A stretch of 64,000 nt of DNA from an uncultured Bacteroidota bacterium (lineage in GTDB: Bacteria > Bacteroidota > Bacteroidia > NS11-12g > UBA9320). The notes under the pieces are model-generated. The model saw only the letters and a list, made by a program, of their open reading frames with translations. It did no database searches and was not told the origin of the DNA. This document shows positions 45,544-54,917 of the stretch, piece after piece; the first letter of the stretch is position 1, and every line of letters starts with the position of its first letter. Made by a program: the position numbers and the translations under genes. Location: assembly GCA_937124965.1 (NCBI GenBank), contig CAKZLB010000039.1, positions 62,001 to 126,000 of the forward strand. The letters are read 5' to 3'.

Positions 45544-46572
45544 TCAGTAGGGAGCATTTTTTAGTTTGTCATAATGAATAATTTTGATAGTAGCTTTATT
45601 GACTTCTACCAAACCATCGCTCTTAAACTCAGATAGCATTCTTATCGCAGATTCGACTGAAGTACCTGCAATCCCAGCCAATGTTTCACGACTTACTGCC
45701 ATAGAAAAAGGTTGTGTAGGGTCGTCAGTATATTTATCTGCAAGCTGAATTAAAGCACTTGCAACACGCTTACGAACAGAGTTGTATGCTAATTCCACAA
45801 TTTTATATTGTTGAACCAACAAATTGTTGCTTAGCATCTTGATAAATTTTGAAGCTATTTCGTTTTCGTTTTGTACTACTTCAAGAAAGTCAGAATGAGG
45901 AATGTGAATCACTTTGCAAGTTTCCAGAGCCTCAGCGTTTTCAGTGGTGTTCTCTTTTTGCAACACTGACCAATATCCGAAATAGTCGCCAGGCTTTAAT
46001 AAATCTAAAACCATTTCCTTACCGTCATCACTTAATCTGGTTAGTTTTATTTTACCACTTTCAAGCTGGTAAACATTGGTTGGGGTCTCACCTTCATGGT
46101 AAATGAGTTCTTTCTTATCATAATTCTTAACATATTTATTCGGAAAGAGGTCCTCTTCTTTAATGCTTGCAGCCCGCGTATTTCCTGCAACCTCTTGAAT
46201 AAGTTCGAATTTTTTCAATCTGTTTTCAACGGCGGTAAGTAAATCGAGTTCATCAAACGGTTTAACAATATAATCATCTGCACCTAGACTCATACCCTTT
46301 CGTATATCCACTTTTTCTGTCTTTGCAGTCAAGAAAATAAATGGAATTTGCATTGTTTGAGGGTTGCGACTCAGCATATGTAAAACACCATAGCCATCTA
46401 AATTAGGCATCATTATGTCGCAGAGAATCAAATCAGGAAGTTCTTCATAGGCAATAGAAACACCAATTTTACCGTCTTCAGCGGTGGAAACTTTGTAGCC
46501 GTCTAGTTCTAAAATTTCGCGAAGATTCTCTCGTATTTCGTAGTTGTCTTCAATGACAAGAATTGTTTTCAT
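45544..46572 (-). CDS. Receiver-CRP/FNR fusion response regulator
   Basis: An N-terminal receiver domain (residues 1-125; phospho-acceptor Asp52 in LILCDIMMPN, KPFDELDL) is joined to a cyclic-nucleotide-binding-like domain (about 145-260; YHEGETPTNVYQLESGKIKL, LKPGDYFGYWSVLQ) and a Crp-type helix-turn-helix (about 265-335; SRETLAGIAGTSVESAIRML). No FNR-type cysteine cluster is seen. The receiver replaces the usual sensory role of the Crp fold, so phosphorylation by the adjacent kinase (gene 9 bp upstream) probably drives binding. Confidence 0.88.
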   Translation of the reverse strand: MKTILVIEDNYEIRENLREILELDGYKVSTAEDGKIGVSIAYEELPDLILCDIMMPNLDGYGVLHMLSRNPQTMQIPFIFLTAKTEKVDIRKGMSLGADDYIVKPFDELDLLTAVENRLKKFELIQEVAGNTRAASIKEEDLFPNKYVKNYDKKELIYHEGETPTNVYQLESGKIKLTRLSDDGKEMVLDLLKPGDYFGYWSVLQKENTTENAEALETCKVIHIPHSDFLEVVQNENEIASKFIKMLSNNLLVQQYKIVELAYNSVRKRVASALIQLADKYTDDPTQPFSMAVSRETLAGIAGTSVESAIRMLSEFKSDGLVEVNKATIKIIHYDKLKNAPY

Positions 46573-46581
46573 TTTGATGAA

Positions 46582-48156
46582 TTATGCGTTTTTAAGTATC
46601 AGTCCAAAGATACTTCCTTTATTTAGTTCACTCTTAAATATCAACTCACCTTTTACTAACTCAATATACCGTTTAACTATATGAAGTCCTAATCCAGTGC
46701 CTTGGACATTGCCGCTGTTTGATGCTCTATAAAATCGTTGAAACAATCGTTTTTGATCCTCTTCACTGATGCCAATTCCATCATCAATTACCTGAATTAT
46801 AAAATCGGAGTTTTTGCGTTTTAATTCAATGGTAATGTTACCATCGTCACCAGAGTATTTTATTGCATTACTAACGAGGTTAGTCATAATGTTTTGTATC
46901 ACAAAACGATCTGTGAAAATTAACGGATTAGAAAGATCTTCTTTGAGTGTAATGGATTGTTGACTTTTCTTCAACATCATCATATCTTCTTTGACCTCCG
47001 AAATACATTCGATAATGTTAATCTCGCTATTTTCAGTTCGGATGTTGTCATTTTCTAACTTCTCCAGACTTAAAAAGTCATTGAGAATCATAGTCAGGTT
47101 TTTGACATTGTTTTGTATTCTATCCGCATGACGAACTGTTTTTTCACCCTCATTAATCGCTGTGTATTTTTTGATTAACGATGCAGAGCTCATTATTGTG
47201 CTTAGTGGAGTTCGGAACTCATGCGAGGCCATACTGACAAACTTTGACTTTAACTCATTCAAATCCTTTTCTTTTTGGAGAGAATTGTAAATCTCTTTTT
47301 CAGCATTTTTTTGCTGAGTGATATTGCTTTCCACTAACAATATTCGGTTAACCTGATTTTGATCATTATACAGTGGAACTGCCCTAATTCGAAAGATTTG
47401 ATGCTTCGTTTCAGTTTCGAAAGTTGAAGGAATCCCACTTAAAACGACGTTAAGCTTTTGGTTAATGGTATCTTTTAACTCGTTTGGAACAGAATCGAGA
47501 TAGTTCGTATTCAATAACTGATTGGTCTCAATTCCAGAATCCCTTAAGCCTTGACCTTCAATAAATACGAATCGTAATTGATCGTCCAATACTGTAATTG
47601 TTCCGTTCGGAAAGTTTTTGGCAATCGTTACATATAACTTTTGACTGTCAATTAACTCTTTTTCAGTCGCTTCTTTTTCTTGTATTTTTTGCTGAAGTAA
47701 AGAGTTAGAAGTATTCAGTGATTCTGTTCGAGAGGCTACGATATTTTCTAAATTTTCGGCATATTCCTTTAAAGTTTGTTGAGCAGCTTTCTCTTTAGTT
47801 AAGTCATGAATGAAACCAGTATACCACGTTTTATTGGTAAGAGGCAATTCGCTCACTGCCAGACGAAACGGAAAAACAGAACCGTCTTTTTTTAGCCCTT
47901 CAACTTCTCTTCCAATTCCGATGATTTTTGCTTTCCGAGTTTTTTGATAATTACTGATGTAGCCATCGTGTTCTTTTTGATGTGGATTAGGCATTAATAA
48001 TTTGATATTCTTCCCAACCACCTCTGATTTAGAGTAACCAAATAAATCTAGCGCCGCTTGATTTATTTCTTCAATTATGCCTCGATCATTAATCAATACA
48101 ATGCCGTCAATGGCAGAGTGAAATACTGATTGAAATTTTAAATCAATTTCATTCAT
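46582..48156 (-). CDS. PAS-domain histidine kinase with FixL-like first PAS
   Basis: The protein has a first PAS (residues ~5-125) with GYSKSEVVGKNIKLLMP and IIGIGREVEGLKKDGSVFP, a coiled-coil segment, a second PAS-like domain (about 170-285), HisKA with phospho-acceptor His312 (ASHEFRTPL), and HATPase_c with the N-box VSNAIKYSGD, DDGIGISEE and GTGLGLHIVK. The first PAS has the FixL motif but lysine (Lys77) where FixL has its heme-ligating His before IIGIGR, so it is probably not a heme sensor of that kind. No membrane helix is seen. It is likely to phosphorylate the receiver-CRP protein. Confidence 0.9.
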   Translation of the reverse strand: MNEIDLKFQSVFHSAIDGIVLINDRGIIEEINQAALDLFGYSKSEVVGKNIKLLMPNPHQKEHDGYISNYQKTRKAKIIGIGREVEGLKKDGSVFPFRLAVSELPLTNKTWYTGFIHDLTKEKAAQQTLKEYAENLENIVASRTESLNTSNSLLQQKIQEKEATEKELIDSQKLYVTIAKNFPNGTITVLDDQLRFVFIEGQGLRDSGIETNQLLNTNYLDSVPNELKDTINQKLNVVLSGIPSTFETETKHQIFRIRAVPLYNDQNQVNRILLVESNITQQKNAEKEIYNSLQKEKDLNELKSKFVSMASHEFRTPLSTIMSSASLIKKYTAINEGEKTVRHADRIQNNVKNLTMILNDFLSLEKLENDNIRTENSEINIIECISEVKEDMMMLKKSQQSITLKEDLSNPLIFTDRFVIQNIMTNLVSNAIKYSGDDGNITIELKRKNSDFIIQVIDDGIGISEEDQKRLFQRFYRASNSGNVQGTGLGLHIVKRYIELVKGELIFKSELNKGSIFGLILKNA

Positions 48157-48178
48157 AGTGCGTGAATCCTTCTACCTC

Positions 48179-48186
48179 CAAAGGTA
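48179..48186 (-). promoter_or_regulatory. -7 box TACCTTTG for the kinase/receiver-CRP operon
   Basis: On the minus strand this reads TACCTTTG, matching TAnnTTTG, and lies 22 bases before the ATG at 48156. Confidence 0.55.
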
Positions 48187-48261
48187 CGATAAAGGTAATT
48201 TAGTTAGGTGCATCGAGGAATTAGATTGAACGAAGTGGGCATCTTAGAATCAATCTGAATT

Positions 48262-48269
48262 TATTTTTG
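48262..48269 (+). promoter_or_regulatory. -7 box TATTTTTG for the msrB/msrA lipoprotein operon
   Basis: TATTTTTG matches TAnnTTTG; the leader to the ATG at 48319 would be about 45 bases. Confidence 0.45.
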
Positions 48270-48318
48270 TCAGTTTAGGTCAATAAAACTATCTAATACA
48301 TAAAATCGTTTAAAGAGT

Positions 48319-49359
48319 ATGAAGTATTCAATATTTAAAACAATTCTTGTGAGTATAAGCTTACTTCTCTTAAGTAACTGTAGTGGACAAAACAATTCAA
48401 CGAATAACGAAAATATGAAAATTGGTAAATCACTCAAGTCTGATTTGGATAGCATAGTAAACTCAAAAGATGATCTAAAAATATGGTTTAATGGAATGGA
48501 TTTTAACAACAAATCATTTGTAGCAAAATCTCCTGATTCGGGTTCAAATCTGGTTAATGTTATTGAAGGTTTAGTTGAGAACAAACCAGCGTTTATAGTT
48601 TTCGTTGGAAGCGTGGAAGATCCAATTTATTCAAGTGTCTTAAGTCACTATGAATCCTTAGCAATCAAGTTGGGGGAGTTTGGGTTGCAAGTAATTGTTG
48701 TGACACCAAGTGAGGTACCTACTACCTATTCTTCATTGACATTCGTGACAGATGTTAAGAATGAAATACCTACTAAAATGGGATTAGAGTTAATGGTTCC
48801 AAAGACAATCGATGAGTTTAAATTTAGTTTTACAGATAATTTGAAAGCACATCAGTATTGTGTGCTTTTTGATAATCAGCATAAACCATTATCTGTTTGG
48901 GCAAGTAGTAATGCAATCGATTTCCCAGAGCCTGAGAGTGTTTCAAACGTTTATCTGACCAATGTTTTCGACATTAGAGATGGCTCTGCATTAAAACCAT
49001 ACAATAATCTAAACGATTTTGAGAAATACGTAATTGCTCAAAAAGGAACAGAAAGGGCATTTACTGGTGAATATTTTGACAGCAAGGCTGAGGGCATTTA
49101 TGTTTGTCGACGTTGTAATGCGCCTCTTTATTGGAGTGACAGTAAGTTTGACTCACGTTGTGGCTGGCCTAGTTTCGATGACGAAGTTGAAGGAATGGTT
49201 AAGCGAACCGTTGATGCAGATGGTAGACGTACAGAAATAACGTGTAATTCGTGCCAAGGACATTTGGGACATGTTTTTATGGGTGAAGGTTTTACAGATA
49301 AAAACACAAGACACTGTGTAAATTCAGCATCGATTAAATTTAAATCATTAAACAAATGA
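48319..49359 (+). CDS. msrB: Lipoprotein MsrB with N-terminal peroxiredoxin-like domain
   Basis: A lipobox (LSNC, Cys21) is followed by a domain of about 200 residues that resembles a peroxiredoxin/thioredoxin fold without an obvious catalytic Cys ([46 protein letters not shown]). The C-terminal ~120 residues are a standard MsrB: zinc pairs Cys263/266 and Cys309/312, [12 protein letters not shown], and catalytic Cys333 in [11 protein letters not shown]. MsrB reduces methionine-R-sulfoxide. It is coupled to msrA by a 4-bp overlap. Both are lipoproteins, so repair of oxidised methionine is likely in the periplasm. Confidence 0.88.
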   Translation: MKYSIFKTILVSISLLLLSNCSGQNNSTNNENMKIGKSLKSDLDSIVNSKDDLKIWFNGMDFNNKSFVAKSPDSGSNLVNVIEGLVENKPAFIVFVGSVEDPIYSSVLSHYESLAIKLGEFGLQVIVVTPSEVPTTYSSLTFVTDVKNEIPTKMGLELMVPKTIDEFKFSFTDNLKAHQYCVLFDNQHKPLSVWASSNAIDFPEPESVSNVYLTNVFDIRDGSALKPYNNLNDFEKYVIAQKGTERAFTGEYFDSKAEGIYVCRRCNAPLYWSDSKFDSRCGWPSFDDEVEGMVKRTVDADGRRTEITCNSCQGHLGHVFMGEGFTDKNTRHCVNSASIKFKSLNK

Positions 49360-50015
49360 TACGAAAAAATATAAAAACGACGATACTTTTAAGTGTGCTT
49401 TTGCCTTTATTTGGATGTGCACAAAACAAAAATAATACAACAGTTAACAAACAAGAAATGACTGAAAATATTGATAGTATGCAATTAGATACCGCAACTT
49501 TCGGAGCAGGGTGCTTTTGGTGTGTTGAGGCAGTTTTTCAACAAATGAAAGGAGTTCATAAAGTAGAATCAGGATATGCTGGTGGACAAGTGAAAAATCC
49601 GAGTTACAAAGAAGTTTGTACAGGGACGACTGGTCACGCTGAAGTTGCAAGAATTTGGTTCGATCCAAGCGTAATTGGTTATGAAACGTTGTTAGAGATT
49701 TTTTGGCACTCACATGATCCTACAACTTTAAACAGGCAAGGTGCTGATAAAGGTACACAATACAGAAGTGTAATATATTACCACAATGAAGCTCAAAAAG
49801 CTACCGCAATGGCAAGTAAGGATTCGACAGATGCAAGTGGTTTATGGCCAGATCCAATTGTAACGGAGATATCCGCGGTGCCAGTTTATTATCCAGCAGA
49901 AGACTATCATCAAAATTATTTAGAAAATAACCCGAATCAACCTTATTGTTCTGCCGTTGTTGGACCGAAAGTTCAGAAGGTGCGTAAGAAGTTTAAAAAC
50001 TTGCTTAAAGACTAG
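49356..50015 (+). CDS. msrA: Lipoprotein MsrA
   Basis: A lipobox (LFGC, Cys21) is followed by the MsrA domain: [13 protein letters not shown] with catalytic Cys53, [42 protein letters not shown] and EDYHQNYL. It reduces methionine-S-sulfoxide, complementing MsrB, whose gene overlaps the start. Its 3' end overlaps the convergent tilS gene by 11 bp. Confidence 0.93.
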   Translation: MIRKNIKTTILLSVLLPLFGCAQNKNNTTVNKQEMTENIDSMQLDTATFGAGCFWCVEAVFQQMKGVHKVESGYAGGQVKNPSYKEVCTGTTGHAEVARIWFDPSVIGYETLLEIFWHSHDPTTLNRQGADKGTQYRSVIYYHNEAQKATAMASKDSTDASGLWPDPIVTEISAVPVYYPAEDYHQNYLENNPNQPYCSAVVGPKVQKVRKKFKNLLKD

Positions 50016-51336
50016 TTACATTCTCTAATAAAGTAATTCGCCAAATCAACGATTTAGAAAAATCAGTATCTTCCCTTAGAGCATATCTTTTTGAGAAGGA
50101 ATGATTTGGTACCCAAACAACCTCATCATGGTTTACAAGGATTGGAAGCGAATGCTTAATATTTCTTGGAGTTTTGCGATTTATGAAGACGTCGCTTAGA
50201 AGCTTCGTACCTTTCATTCCAATAGGAGAAATCTTGTCCCCTTCGAGCCAATTTCTTAAGACTAATTTCAAGGATTGACTATCTACATAACACGCTGACT
50301 TTGGTAAAATAAGGGATGAAGGTGTTTCTTCGATGTGTTCAACTATTATTTCAAAATCATTAAATTGATATACTCCTGGACCCGAAATACTAATCTGAGT
50401 TGTCGATTTCGTTTTGCTAACGATAAAATTGTGTCTGTCTCTAATAATATGATGGGTTTCACTTTTTGAGAAAGAACCAACAGTTGATGAATATGAAAAA
50501 TCACGAATTTGGGCTTCGGTAAACCCAAAGTTGCCTACAAAGCAATACAGTATTTTGTGGTAGTGTGGAAAACTACTTATTGCTGAAATTGGAAGGTAGT
50601 AATCTCCATTTTTTTTAACCACTATCTCTTCTAACTTTCTGTTAATTAGTGCATTGTGTAAAGAAATAGTTTCGCTAACTCGAGTTGAATTGTCCGCAAA
50701 TCGTTGTTCGATATCCGGCTCAATTGCTATTAAGTCTTTAAAAACATTGTGTCTAATATTGTTTCTTAAGTATTTGTCTGAAGAGTTGCTCGAGTCATTT
50801 CTGTACTTGACTCTTTGGGTTTGGTTAAATGCGCGAATTTCAGAAGACTTGAAAATCATCATTGGTCGGATGATTTTGCCACGAATTAACGGAATGCCTT
50901 TGTAACCGTATATGTCGGTCCCACGAATTTGGTTGATTAAAACAGTTTCTAAATTGTCAGTTAGATTATGTGCAGTAGCGATAAACGTATAGTCTAATTT
51001 AAGCCTAAGCTCTTCGAACCATTCATATCGCAAGTCTCTGGCTGTTTGCTGAATAGATAATCCATTTTTCTTTGCAATCGATTCAGTATTAAATGATTTT
51101 GAATAGAACGGGACATCATTTATTAAACAAACGTTTTTTACAAATTTTTCGTCATCCTCACTTTCTTTACCTCTCAATTTAAAATTACAGTGAGCCACTA
51201 CAATGCTCATATTGATTGATTTAAATAAATGCAACATGGCCATGCTGTCACCACCTCCGCTAACGGCACAAATGATTCGGTCGGTTTTATTTATCCCTAG
51301 CTCGTTTAATAAAGAAGTCTCAAAGCGTTCTTGCAT
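50005..51336 (-). CDS. tilS: tRNA(Ile)-lysidine synthetase
   Basis: The N-terminal PP-loop SGGGDSMAM (residues 26-34) and the following HNLTDNLETVLINQIRGTD motif identify TilS, which converts the wobble cytidine of tRNA-Ile2 (anticodon CAU) to lysidine. RKLE... linker and the C-terminal WLEGDKISPIGMKGTKLLSDVFINRK region fits the tRNA-binding domains. The gene starts with ATG and faces the ostA gene across only 23 bp, with interlocked promoter boxes. Confidence 0.9.
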   Translation of the reverse strand: MQERFETSLLNELGINKTDRIICAVSGGGDSMAMLHLFKSINMSIVVAHCNFKLRGKESEDDEKFVKNVCLINDVPFYSKSFNTESIAKKNGLSIQQTARDLRYEWFEELRLKLDYTFIATAHNLTDNLETVLINQIRGTDIYGYKGIPLIRGKIIRPMMIFKSSEIRAFNQTQRVKYRNDSSNSSDKYLRNNIRHNVFKDLIAIEPDIEQRFADNSTRVSETISLHNALINRKLEEIVVKKNGDYYLPISAISSFPHYHKILYCFVGNFGFTEAQIRDFSYSSTVGSFSKSETHHIIRDRHNFIVSKTKSTTQISISGPGVYQFNDFEIIVEHIEETPSSLILPKSACYVDSQSLKLVLRNWLEGDKISPIGMKGTKLLSDVFINRKTPRNIKHSLPILVNHDEVVWVPNHSFSKRYALREDTDFSKSLIWRITLLENVTSL

Positions 51337-51344
51337 TATTTTTG
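51337..51344 (+). promoter_or_regulatory. -7 box TATTTTTG of the ostA operon
   Basis: TATTTTTG matches TAnnTTTG and is 15 bases before the ATG at 51360. It abuts the start codon of the divergent tilS gene. Confidence 0.5.
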
Positions 51345-51352
51345 TCCTAATT

Positions 51353-51360
51353 CAAATCTA
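51353..51360 (-). promoter_or_regulatory. -7 box TAGATTTG of tilS
   Basis: On the minus strand this reads TAGATTTG, 16 bases before the tilS ATG. Its first base lies on the A of the ostA start codon, so the rest of the tilS promoter is inside ostA. Confidence 0.5.
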
Positions 51361-52916
51361 TGTTGCGATCTAATAGAATCAAAATTTTAACGACCATAAA
51401 GATACTAGTAATAGCACTGTTCTATTGTCTTCAGGCATCTTATGTTAACGCACAAAGTGTTATTGAACTTCTTGGTGCCGATGTGATAGAGTATGATCAA
51501 GATTTCGTAGATGCTGAAAGGGTAAAAGGGAACGTTCGATTTAAGCAGGATCAGGTGTTTATGGATTGTGATAGTGCATATTTTTACAGAAAGGATAACA
51601 AAGTAAAAGCATACGGTAATATATACATCAGGCAAAAAGATACTTTCAATTTATGGGGTGATTATTTGGAGTATGATGGAGATAAGAAGCTTGCATATGT
51701 TCAGAAAAACGTGAGGTTAAGGGATCAAGAGATGCAATTAACTACTGACTTGATACAATATGACGTTTCTTCAAAAACGGCATTTTATACAACAGGTGGA
51801 AATATTGTTAATGGTGAAGATAGGCTCAGAAGCAGACAAGGTCGGTACTTTAGCCGCAGTAAACAATTCTTTTTTAAAGATAGTGTAGTGCTAACAAATC
51901 CTGAATATAAGATGGTCAGCGACACATTGATGTATAATACCTTCACTAAGATAGCTTACTTCTATGGTCCTACGTACATTACCAGTGAAGAAAATACCAT
52001 ATTCTGTAGATATGGGTGGTACAATACGAATTCAAATAGAAGTCAATTTAGTAAAGGAGCTTGGATTCAGGGAGAAACAAATAGACTTACAGCCGACAGC
52101 ATAACTTACGATAGAAACGAAGGTATTGGTCAGGCTTTCAAGAGTATTGAGCTACTCGACACTATGGAAAGGATAAAGATTAACGGTGAATATGGAATTA
52201 CTTACAGAAATAGCGGTAAGACTATTGTGACAGGTGAACCCATGGCAACCAAATACTTTGATGATGATAGTTTATTTGTAATGGCAGATACGTTAATCGA
52301 CCAAATAGATAGCAATGACTCAAGAAGGCTTTCGGCCTTTTATAATACTAAATTGCATAAAACGGATATGCAAGGAGTTGCTGATTCATTAATTTATTCT
52401 TTCACAGACTCAATCATCAGCCTACTTGGAGATCCAGTGTTATGGACGGAAAATAATCAGATTACTGGCGACACGATTGTTGTATATCGAAAAAACGGAG
52501 TAATCGATAAGATGACAATAACGAATAATGCGTTTATCGTTTCACACGTGGAAGATGATATTTTTAATCAAATCGATGGGAATGATATGATTGCTTATTT
52601 TAAAAACAACAGATTGCACAAAGTTAATGTCTTAGGAAACGGACAAACGACATATTATATGCAAGAAGAGGATTCATCGTACATTGGAGCAAGTAATATG
52701 ATTTGCAGCAACATGATGATTTATTTGGTCGACAATACAATCGAGGACGTGAGATATTACGGCAATCCGACTGGAGGATTTTATCCAATGGAGAAATTGC
52801 CAAGTGAAAAGAAAAAGCTGCCCAATTTTATATGGTTACCAGCAAAGAGACCAGAAATATCTTGGTTCTATAGAGGGCAACATGAAACGATTACAGAACA
52901 TTCCGAAACAGAATAA
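51360..52916 (+). CDS. OstA/LptA-like lipopolysaccharide transport protein
   Basis: A signal-like segment ends near VNAQ (residue 32). The rest is a long run of beta-jellyroll repeats characteristic of OstA-like proteins (VRFKQDQVFMDCDSAYFYRKDN, KVKAYGNIYIRQKDTF, VRLRDQEMQLTTDLIQYDV), as in LptA and the N-domain of LptD. In Bacteroidota these proteins probably form a periplasmic bridge for lipopolysaccharide. It begins a run of genes through 55418; a DUF1684 gene starts three bases after its stop. Confidence 0.8.
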   Translation: MLRSNRIKILTTIKILVIALFYCLQASYVNAQSVIELLGADVIEYDQDFVDAERVKGNVRFKQDQVFMDCDSAYFYRKDNKVKAYGNIYIRQKDTFNLWGDYLEYDGDKKLAYVQKNVRLRDQEMQLTTDLIQYDVSSKTAFYTTGGNIVNGEDRLRSRQGRYFSRSKQFFFKDSVVLTNPEYKMVSDTLMYNTFTKIAYFYGPTYITSEENTIFCRYGWYNTNSNRSQFSKGAWIQGETNRLTADSITYDRNEGIGQAFKSIELLDTMERIKINGEYGITYRNSGKTIVTGEPMATKYFDDDSLFVMADTLIDQIDSNDSRRLSAFYNTKLHKTDMQGVADSLIYSFTDSIISLLGDPVLWTENNQITGDTIVVYRKNGVIDKMTITNNAFIVSHVEDDIFNQIDGNDMIAYFKNNRLHKVNVLGNGQTTYYMQEEDSSYIGASNMICSNMMIYLVDNTIEDVRYYGNPTGGFYPMEKLPSEKKKLPNFIWLPAKRPEISWFYRGQHETITEHSETE

Positions 52917-52919
52917 TTT

Positions 52920-53543
52920 ATGGATAGCGTAATAAGGACAGTTTTAATGTTTGCGATAATGACGAACTCGTTAATAGGTTTTGGTCAGGTAGATTATGTT
53001 ACAAAAACGCAATTAAAAAGAGATTCAATTGATGCAGAATTTAGCGATACTGCTACAACAATACTTGATGAAAATGCATTGAATAGTTTTACTGGATTGC
53101 ATTATTTCCCTTTTAACGACAAGTATTTGATTGAAGCTACATTTAAGAAGAAATTAGGGAAGCCTTTTAAAATGTCAACCAGCACGAACCGTTTGCCAAT
53201 CTATAGGAGATATGGGGTGTTGACATTTGAAGTTGACGGTGTTAAATGTAAGTTAAATCTATATCAGGGCATAAAAAGTATGCAAAACGACTCAGCCCTA
53301 AATGACTATCTGTTTTGTCCGTTTAAAGATCAAAGTAATACGGATTCTACCTATGGAGGAGGAAGGTATTTAGATTTTAAATTATCAGATGTGTCAAAAA
53401 CAGTTTTAATTGATTTCAATCAGTGTTACAACCCATATTGTGCATATAGCAATCGGTATTCATGTCCGATTCCTCCAAAAGAAAACATCTTATCTGTCCG
53501 AATTGACGCCGGAGTTAAAAAACCAAATCAAGAAATTCATTAG
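52920..53543 (+). CDS. DUF1684 secreted protein
   Basis: A signal peptide (cleavage near GFGQ, residue 23) leads into a DUF1684 core: [17 protein letters not shown], a [20 protein letters not shown] segment, [23 protein letters not shown], and the cysteine-bearing [20 protein letters not shown] near the end. The NPYCAYS motif (two or more cysteines) is the family signature. Function is unknown. A promoter for panD begins right after its stop. Confidence 0.85.
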   Translation: MDSVIRTVLMFAIMTNSLIGFGQVDYVTKTQLKRDSIDAEFSDTATTILDENALNSFTGLHYFPFNDKYLIEATFKKKLGKPFKMSTSTNRLPIYRRYGVLTFEVDGVKCKLNLYQGIKSMQNDSALNDYLFCPFKDQSNTDSTYGGGRYLDFKLSDVSKTVLIDFNQCYNPYCAYSNRYSCPIPPKENILSVRIDAGVKKPNQEIH

Positions 53544-53560
53544 ACAATGGCCAAATCAAC

Positions 53561-53568
53561 TAACTTTG
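53561..53568 (+). promoter_or_regulatory. -7 box TAACTTTG for panD
   Basis: TAACTTTG lies nine bases before the first ATG of panD and downstream of the DUF1684 stop, which indicates a separate panD promoter within the run of genes. Confidence 0.5.
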
Positions 53569-53577
53569 TTACCTGTT

Positions 53578-53928
53578 ATGATGATCGAAGTATTAAAGTC
53601 GAAAATACATAATGTAAAAGTGACTCAAACAGAGTTGCGTTACGTAGGAAGTATTACAATTGATGAGGATTTGTTGGATGCGGCAAATATGATTGAAGGT
53701 GAGAAAGTTTTAGTTGTAAATAATAACAATGGTGAGCGGCTGGAAACATACACCATCAAAGGAGAGAGAGGCAGTGGAATGATCTGTCTAAATGGCGCAG
53801 CTGCACGCAAAGCTCAATGGGGAGATCAAGTAATAATTATATCCTTTGCGTTACTTGATTTTGACGAGGCAAAAAGCTTTGTTCCGACTATAGTTTTCCC
53901 AGATTCTAATAATCACCTTACCTCTTGA
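53578..53928 (+). CDS. panD: Aspartate 1-decarboxylase
   Basis: PanD makes beta-alanine for pantothenate and is self-processed at Gly24-Ser25. The start at the first ATG (53578) gives exactly this numbering ([10 protein letters not shown] with Gly24-Ser25), then [26 protein letters not shown] and the C-terminal fold. An open frame extends further upstream inside DUF1684, but it does not fit the family. The protein is 116 residues. Its stop overlaps the TTG of the next gene. Confidence 0.92.
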   Translation: MMIEVLKSKIHNVKVTQTELRYVGSITIDEDLLDAANMIEGEKVLVVNNNNGERLETYTIKGERGSGMICLNGAAARKAQWGDQVIIISFALLDFDEAKSFVPTIVFPDSNNHLTS

Positions 53929-54917
53929 CGGTTTCAGGAAAACACTTAAAAAAGTTTTTATATCCTTTGTTGGCTATAGGTTTGATATATTGGGTATATC
54001 AGACTATTCAGCCCGACAAAATAATTGAAGAAATTAAGGGAGCAAATTACTTTTGGGTTGGGGTGGCAGCTTTAGCTGGTTTAACAAGTCACGTTATAAG
54101 AGCATTACGATGGAAGTTGTTAATTGAGCCACTAGGGTACAAATCAAATTTTAGTTCAAGTTTCCACTCTGTAATGGTAGGTTATACAGTCAATTATGTA
54201 ACACCAAGAATGGGTGAAGTTGCAAGATGTGCGATAAAAGCCAAATCAGATGATATTCCCATAGATAAGCTTGTTGGTACTGTCGTAACTGAAAGAGTAT
54301 TTGACTTAATAATCATGTTCTTTATAACAATTGCTGGAGTATTTTGGCAATATGATTTAATAGCAGATTTTTTAAAATCAATTTTCTACAGTGCTGGTTC
54401 GGATAATTTGAATTACAAGGTGTATGTTTTAATTGGCCTTGGCGTTTTAGGGATTTTGGGAATAGTAGTGTATCGATACTTTGCCAGACGTAAAAACAAC
54501 CCTGTGATTATTACGAAAATTATTGACTTTGTTACGGGGTTAATTGGTGGCGCAAAGAGCATTTTTCAGATGAAAAGGCCAATACTTTTTATCATTTATT
54601 CGTTGCTCATTTGGTTGATGTATTTTCTGGTTTCGTACCTTGTTTTTTTCGCTTTGGATGGGACCAGGGGGCTTGGATTGGATGCCGCCATGACAACTTT
54701 GATTGTAGCGACCTTTGCAGTTATTGTTCCAGCCCCTGGAGGTTTAGGGAGTTTTCACTATTTCGTACCGAGAGGCCTTTTACTATATGGGATAGATTTG
54801 AGTATTGGCACTAGTTATGCGATAATCTCACATGCCAGTCAAATGCTAATGATATTTTTCTTTGGCGGGTTATCAATGGTGATAGTTAGTTTCAAGAAAC
54901 GTAAATCGGTAGTTTAG
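53925..54917 (+). CDS. YbhN/AglD-type membrane flippase-like protein (UPF0104)
   Basis: The protein has about seven to eight membrane helices and the family motifs, [33 protein letters not shown] and [17 protein letters not shown], characteristic of the LPG-synthetase transmembrane/UPF0104 (YbhN) group. Some relatives move lipids or sugars across membranes. It begins with TTG overlapping the panD stop and its own stop directly abuts the next gene. Confidence 0.82.
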   Translation: MTVSGKHLKKFLYPLLAIGLIYWVYQTIQPDKIIEEIKGANYFWVGVAALAGLTSHVIRALRWKLLIEPLGYKSNFSSSFHSVMVGYTVNYVTPRMGEVARCAIKAKSDDIPIDKLVGTVVTERVFDLIIMFFITIAGVFWQYDLIADFLKSIFYSAGSDNLNYKVYVLIGLGVLGILGIVVYRYFARRKNNPVIITKIIDFVTGLIGGAKSIFQMKRPILFIIYSLLIWLMYFLVSYLVFFALDGTRGLGLDAAMTTLIVATFAVIVPAPGGLGSFHYFVPRGLLLYGIDLSIGTSYAIISHASQMLMIFFFGGLSMVIVSFKKRKSVV

